This document shows, in pieces, positions 12,938-16,854 of a DNA stretch of 16,854 bases (within the stretch, counting starts at the first letter, position 1; every line of letters begins with the position of its first letter). The stretch lies in the NCBI GenBank assembly GCA_002327525.1, contig DCWG01000014.1, positions 1 through 16,854 on the forward strand. Direction: 5' to 3'. The position numbers and the translations under genes are program-made. Under the pieces are notes generated by a model, which worked only from the letters and a program-made list of their open reading frames with translations, had not been told where the DNA came from and did no database searches. Origin of the DNA: Gammaproteobacteria bacterium UBA2168. GTDB taxonomy: Bacteria; Pseudomonadota; Gammaproteobacteria; Pseudomonadales; Azotimanducaceae.

Positions 12938-15313
12938 TTGTTGGTACGTGTTCTGGAACTCGGCCGCGGTGTGGCGTCGGCTTATGCGGCCAAATTACTC
13001 GGGGATCACGGTGCGGATGTCATCAAGGTGGAACCACCGGAAGGTGATGCATTGCGCCGGTGCGGTCCGTGGCCCGCGAACCAGCCGGATCCGGCACAGA
13101 GCGGTCTCTACCTCGCACTCAATCTGAACAAGCGCGGGGTGAGCGTAGCAGATGACGAGGTAGAGACATTCGAACGGCTGATCGCGTGGGCAGACGTGGT
13201 GGTGCACGATTTTTCCTCTCTCGAAGCACGAGCCAGAGGCGTGGATCGCGAGACCTTTGCGAACACCTCCTCACATCTGGTTACACTCGCGATCACCGCC
13301 TTTGGGCAGACCGGGCCTTACGCCGAGTACCAGGCGGAGGATCTGACGCTCACCAATGCCGGTGGCTGGGCGAATCTGTGTCCCGCCACCCATACCGACC
13401 CATCCCTGCCTCCGCTCAAGGTCTGCGGCGATCAGTGCGCGCTGATGGCGGCGATCGGGGGTGCCATGACGGCGCTCGCCTTTGCCCGCGAAGCGCAGCG
13501 ATCGGGTGCTGGCGAGTACATAGACTTCAGCATTCAGGCATATGTCGCCTCCGTGCTCGAACTGGGTGTGCCGGCGTACAGCTATCGAAGCGAGGTGATC
13601 ACTCGTTATCACGAACGTTCACTGATTCCATGGCGGATCTTCCAGGCCAAGGACCGGCCGGTGTATCTGGTGTGCGTGGAACAGGATCAGTGGGAACGAT
13701 TGATGGTGTTCATGGGCGATCCTTCGTGGGCCGGGCTGGACGTGTTTGCCGACCAGGCGAGCCGCGCCGAGAATCAGGATCTCGTGCACACCTTCGTTCA
13801 GGAATTCGTGTCCGAGTGGACGGCCAACGATCTGTACCACGCGGCGCAGAAGCACCGGATCTGTGTCGCTCCGGTGCTGAATCAGAGCGAGATCGCGGCC
13901 AACGAGCATCTGCGCGAGAGAGATTTCTTCACCTGGGTGGCGCGTGATGGATCAGTGCCGGTGCAGTTCCCTGGTTCTTCGATCCTCACGACCAGCGGTC
14001 GAGCACCCGTCTCGAGGGGCGCGCCAGCTCTCGGCGAACACAATGCAGATCTGTCCCATCTGCCGGAAGTCTGCGTTCGCAGCAGTGCGAGCGATTCGAC
14101 ACGATTGCCCCTCAAAGGGGTGCGCGTGCTTGACATGACTTGGGCATGGGCTGGGCCCTTCGCTACCATGAACCTCGCGTTCCTGGGTGCAGATGTGATC
14201 CGTATCGAGTCAGAGAAACGTGCCGATCTATACAGGCGCTTTCCCGTATATCCGGATGATGTGGAACCAACGCTCAACGTCTCCGGCATGTTCAATCAGT
14301 GGAATCAGGGCAAATCTAGCATCACGATCGATTTCGCCACGAGCGAGGGACTCGCATTGGTGAAAAGGCTCGTCGCGGTCAGCGACGTGGTGGTGCAAAA
14401 CTATGCGACCGGTGTCATGGAGCGGCTCGGGCTCGGGTACGATGCGCTGCGTGAAATCAACCCCGGCATCATCATGGCCAGCGTGAGCGGTTACGGGCAG
14501 ACCGGTCCCTACCGCGAGTACATGGGGTACGGTCCTGCCATCCCGCCTCTGACCGGACTTGCCGCGGGTACCGGCTACGTGAACGGCGCACCGGAGGAGA
14601 TAGGATTGTCCATGCCGGACCCTACTGCTGGCATTACCACGGCGCTGGGTGTGATAGCGGCACTCTGCCGGCGCGACGCCACCGGCGAAGGTGATCATCT
14701 GGACGTCTCGCTTTGGGAGGCGACGGCGGTGCTGAATGTGGAAGCGTGGATGGATTTCGTGTTCAACGGGGCTGAGCCGGTGCGTATGGGTAATCGACAT
14801 CCGCGTATGGCGCCGCATGGGTGCTACCCGTGCGCCGGGGACGATGCCTGGATATCCATCGCCTGCCGCAACGATGAACAATGGAAGGCCCTGGCGGCTC
14901 TGGTCGGCCACGGACTTGATGGAGACTCCCGCCTAGCGACCCTGGCGGGACGCAAGCGCATTGAGGACGAGCTCGACGCACAGATTACCGGGTGGACTTC
15001 AGAACGCGATCGGTGGGCCATTACCAAAGAGCTGCAGGCCCTGGGGATTGCGGCGTTTCCCACCCTGTCCACGCAGGATATCGTGGAAGACGAGCAGCTG
15101 AATTCCCGCAAATTCATCGAACGGCTCGATCACCCCGAGGTCGGCAAGCGTGCGCATGCCGGTATTCCCTGGCGGCTCACACGCAGACGCAATGGTGTGA
15201 GCCGGCCCGCTCCATGTATCGATGCTGACACAGACCGTCACCTGCAGGAGATTCTCGGCTTGACGACCGAGCAGATCGCTGGCCTGCGTGAACGGACGAT
15301 AATCGGTATTTAG
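12938..15313 (+). CDS. Double-domain family III (CaiB/BaiF) CoA-transferase
   Basis: This 791-residue protein holds two CaiB/BaiF units in one chain; single enzymes are about 400 residues. Unit 1 (about 1-375) opens VRVLELGRGVASAYAAKLLG, DHGADVIKVEPPEGD, and has AFGQTGPYAEYQAEDLTLTN and the catalytic Asp candidate in VCGDQCALM (165). Unit 2 (about 390-791) restarts with LKGVRVLDMTWAWAGPFATM, LGADVIRIES, SGYGQTGPYREYMGYGPAIP, and Asp561 in MPDPTAGITT. These match the Asp that carries the acyl anhydride in formyl-CoA transferase. The enzyme would transfer CoA from a CoA ester to a free acid, entering it into the pathway of the neighbouring hydratase and dehydrogenases. The start is TTG at 12938, with GAGGAG 8 bases upstream; residues align with the family start without extra sequence. 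Whether both sites are active is unknown, though both Asp are kept. Confidence 0.94.
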   Translation: MLVRVLELGRGVASAYAAKLLGDHGADVIKVEPPEGDALRRCGPWPANQPDPAQSGLYLALNLNKRGVSVADDEVETFERLIAWADVVVHDFSSLEARARGVDRETFANTSSHLVTLAITAFGQTGPYAEYQAEDLTLTNAGGWANLCPATHTDPSLPPLKVCGDQCALMAAIGGAMTALAFAREAQRSGAGEYIDFSIQAYVASVLELGVPAYSYRSEVITRYHERSLIPWRIFQAKDRPVYLVCVEQDQWERLMVFMGDPSWAGLDVFADQASRAENQDLVHTFVQEFVSEWTANDLYHAAQKHRICVAPVLNQSEIAANEHLRERDFFTWVARDGSVPVQFPGSSILTTSGRAPVSRGAPALGEHNADLSHLPEVCVRSSASDSTRLPLKGVRVLDMTWAWAGPFATMNLAFLGADVIRIESEKRADLYRRFPVYPDDVEPTLNVSGMFNQWNQGKSSITIDFATSEGLALVKRLVAVSDVVVQNYATGVMERLGLGYDALREINPGIIMASVSGYGQTGPYREYMGYGPAIPPLTGLAAGTGYVNGAPEEIGLSMPDPTAGITTALGVIAALCRRDATGEGDHLDVSLWEATAVLNVEAWMDFVFNGAEPVRMGNRHPRMAPHGCYPCAGDDAWISIACRNDEQWKALAALVGHGLDGDSRLATLAGRKRIEDELDAQITGWTSERDRWAITKELQALGIAAFPTLSTQDIVEDEQLNSRKFIERLDHPEVGKRAHAGIPWRLTRRRNGVSRPAPCIDADTDRHLQEILGLTTEQIAGLRERTIIGI

Positions 15314-15315
15314 GC

Positions 15316-16272
15316 ATGGGCCGTCATGCTGATGTCGCAAGTGAGTTTTCGCGATATCCTTCAGGAGTGATCAAATCCTTCGTGACGCTTTGCGTCGTTT
15401 TTACAGTAGCGCTCGCCCACGCCTACGAGACCGACCCCTATACCAACCGGCACATACCGATTGCCGACAGTACGGATCGGATGGACGAGCGCGTAAACAC
15501 GACGCTGGCAGAGATTGCTGAAAACTGGAAGCGCGGCGAGGATGAACGGGCGTTCGTGCGCGCGGTTTACAATAGATTGGGTGGCCGGCATTGGGTGGAC
15601 AAGTTCGAACGCTGGGTGATCGACTCGCTGGACATAGAGAAGCTCGAAAACTCACGAAAGAAGAGCGTGTACAACGGTGTGCCGCTGTACGCCAACAGAG
15701 TCGCAGGAATCTTCGGCTTCGGCCCCACGGTAAAGGTTGCGGGCGTGTTTGTCGGCACCGACAAGTTCGGGCACTTCTTCTCTCAGGGCCGTAAGTTCTA
15801 CGATCGCTATGTACGCACGGGAGACGAGGCGGAAGCGGCGCGGCGATCTGCATACACGGAGAGTGCGATATTCGGCCAGCTGACCACCGGCATATACTCT
15901 AACGCCGATGTCGTTGCCAATTTCGAGGGCTACCGGTTCTACCGCAGCCTGTTCAACGACAACCCGAATTTCCAGAAGCCGCCAATCTTCGTCTGGAGAG
16001 GCGGTAAACCAGAACAAAGGCGTGCGTTCACATGGAACGATCACGTCAACGATTTCTGGGACGAGGCGATAAATGCGAACCACTCCGACCGTATCCTGCG
16101 CCCCCACCTGTTGCGCCAGGTTCTCAAATACTGTCGTCAGTACAGAGAGTTTCCCGGTCTCTACACGTCCGACCAGTTCGAGGTGCTCTGGGCGCGCTAC
16201 TTACACATCGGGTTGAAGGACACCCGCGAGCTTAGCGCCGCGACGTATCTGGGCAATCACTGCCCGCCCTGA
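15316..16272 (+). CDS. Secreted protein of unknown function with a TDKFGHFF motif
   Basis: I do not recognise a named family. With numbering from ATG 15316 (318 residues), residues 18-36 form a signal peptide (VIKSFVTLCVVFTVALAHA) with an AHA cleavage site before YETDPYTNRHIP, so the product is probably periplasmic. Seventeen residues before it are unusually polar for a signal sequence, so the true start may be the GTG at 15367, although AGGAG touches that codon directly. The mature part is rich in aromatic and charged residues. It contains VFVGTDKFGHFFSQGRKFYD (147-163), TESAIFGQLTTGIYSNADVV, ANFEGYRFYRSLF, and FTWNDHVNDFWDEAINANH. Asp149/His153, Glu182, Asp198 and Glu204 form an acid/His set that could be catalytic or metal-binding; this is inference. 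I recall similar uncharacterised proteins in proteobacteria. It starts 2 bases after the CoA-transferase stop, but a functional link is doubtful. Confidence 0.82.
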   Translation: MGRHADVASEFSRYPSGVIKSFVTLCVVFTVALAHAYETDPYTNRHIPIADSTDRMDERVNTTLAEIAENWKRGEDERAFVRAVYNRLGGRHWVDKFERWVIDSLDIEKLENSRKKSVYNGVPLYANRVAGIFGFGPTVKVAGVFVGTDKFGHFFSQGRKFYDRYVRTGDEAEAARRSAYTESAIFGQLTTGIYSNADVVANFEGYRFYRSLFNDNPNFQKPPIFVWRGGKPEQRRAFTWNDHVNDFWDEAINANHSDRILRPHLLRQVLKYCRQYREFPGLYTSDQFEVLWARYLHIGLKDTRELSAATYLGNHCPP

Positions 16273-16302
16273 AGGTGGCAGCGCGCGCGGAGAATACGGC
16301 GG

Positions 16303-16854
16303 CTAGCCTGATTCCAATCCGCGTTCCGACAAGAACTCTGGGTTGAACAGGCTCGATTGATACTTGCTGCCGGTATCGGCCAGTATGGTGATGATTGTGT
16401 GTCCAGGTCCCAGTTTGCGGGCGACTTCTACCGCCGCACACAGATTGATGCCGGTGCTCGAACCGAAAAACCAGCCTTCCTCGCGCAGCATGCGATACAC
16501 CATCGGTACCATCTCCTGATCCGGCACCTGCACCGCATCGTCGACGGGGATGTCGAGAAGATTGTCCGTAACACGTGAATTGCCGATACCTTCCGTGATG
16601 GAGGGTCCCGGGGTCATCTTCGCCTCTCCGGTCGTTACCCAGTTGTACAGCGCGCTACCATGTGGATCCGCAAGTACGATGCGTACGCCTTCGTTCTGGC
16701 TCTTGAGATAGCGAGCCGTACCAGCCAGCGTGCCACCGGTACCGACGGCGCAGGTAAAAGCGTCAATCGCGCCGCCTGTCTGAGTCCAGATCTCGGGGCC
16801 CGTGGATTCGAGGTGGGCCATGCGATTGGCCACATTGTCGAATTGGTTGGCCCA
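16303..16854 (-). CDS. cysK: Cysteine synthase (PLP-dependent), C-terminal part, cut by right edge
   Basis: The minus strand is open from 16854 to a TAG at 16303-16305, giving 183 residues without a start; the gene begins beyond the window. It reads WANQFDNVANRMAHLESTGP and EIWTQTGGAIDAFTCAVGTG, then GTGGTLAGTARYLKSQ (the PLP phosphate loop), ADPHGSALYNWVTTGEAKMT, SITEGIGNSRV, FFGSSTGINLCAAVEVARKL, and ILADTGSKYQSSLFNPEFL. These are the fold-type II O-acetylserine sulfhydrylase blocks; SSTGIN holds the PLP ring-nitrogen region and ITEGIG the substrate loop. It makes cysteine from O-acetylserine and sulfide. The Lys that binds PLP lies outside the window. The WxTQTxGxxDAFTCAxGTGG form is common in alpha- and gammaproteobacterial CysK paralogues. 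It converges on the unknown secreted protein, 30 bases apart, with no clear terminator between. Confidence 0.92.
   Translation of the reverse strand, partial: WANQFDNVANRMAHLESTGPEIWTQTGGAIDAFTCAVGTGGTLAGTARYLKSQNEGVRIVLADPHGSALYNWVTTGEAKMTPGPSITEGIGNSRVTDNLLDIPVDDAVQVPDQEMVPMVYRMLREEGWFFGSSTGINLCAAVEVARKLGPGHTIITILADTGSKYQSSLFNPEFLSERGLESG

Noticed and set aside
1..16854. Insertion sequence, phage, CRISPR or toxin-antitoxin content
   Set aside because: No transposase, integrase, terminal inverted repeats, spaced direct repeats or small paired toxin/antitoxin genes were seen on either strand; gene losses show no IS remnant at their edges.

Overview
The window reads as GC-rich chromosomal DNA of an environmental gammaproteobacterium. 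The best taxonomic clue is a Pseudomonas-type Fur: it has an HHDHMV metal motif, no CxxC pairs, and ends in LYVRKKT. The gene content (CoA-ester catabolism, a luciferase-like oxidoreductase, a DHRS1-like SDR, SMP-30) suggests a heterotroph with broad organic-acid catabolism. No plasmid, phage, IS element, tRNA, rRNA or CRISPR signal was seen. The assignment is inference from gene families, not from a marker gene.

Layout. (1) Positions 1-1293, minus strand: a luciferase-like (LLM) flavin oxidoreductase followed by the N-terminal part of a probable family III CoA-transferase that runs off the left edge. (2) About 1358-1633: a scar made of two truncated gene tails facing away from each other, one of which is the C-terminus of the DNA-end-binding protein Ku. 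(3) 1668-2486, plus: an intact MerR-type HTH fused to TPR repeats, apparently leaderless. (4) 2514-3877, minus: a decayed operon with an ECF sigma factor N-terminus carrying an in-frame stop, a membrane-anchored anti-sigma-like remnant joined to it by deletion, and a frameshifted envelope protein. (5) 3958-6691, minus: a tightly overlapping fur-feoA-feoB operon for ferrous iron uptake. (6) 6792-9002, plus: acyl-CoA dehydrogenase, SDR, and a broken dienelactone hydrolase. (7) 9107-9541: a two-CBS-domain protein. (8) 9705-10769, minus: a malate/L-lactate-type dehydrogenase. (9) 10852-15313, plus: SMP-30 lactonase, enoyl-CoA hydratase/isomerase and a double-domain family III CoA-transferase. (10) 15316-16272: a secreted protein of unknown function. 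(11) 16303 to the right edge, minus: a cysteine synthase, cut by the window.

How it works together. Two plus-strand catabolic cassettes and the left-edge pair hold acyl-CoA dehydrogenase, enoyl-CoA hydratase/isomerase, SDR and CoA-transferases. These are parts of CoA activation and beta-oxidation-like breakdown of an unidentified acid. The iron operon is separate and self-contained, with its repressor encoded first.

The most striking property is repeated gene loss between intact operons: Ku, a second unidentified tail, a sigma/anti-sigma/envelope operon, and a dienelactone hydrolase. The damage includes large deletions and a nonsense codon as well as indels, so sequencing error alone does not explain it. 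No complete new defence or mobile system was found. The best candidates for undescribed biology are the unknown secreted protein at 15316-16272, the HTH-TPR regulator, and the sigma-factor-linked envelope protein family represented by the remnant at 2514-3343.
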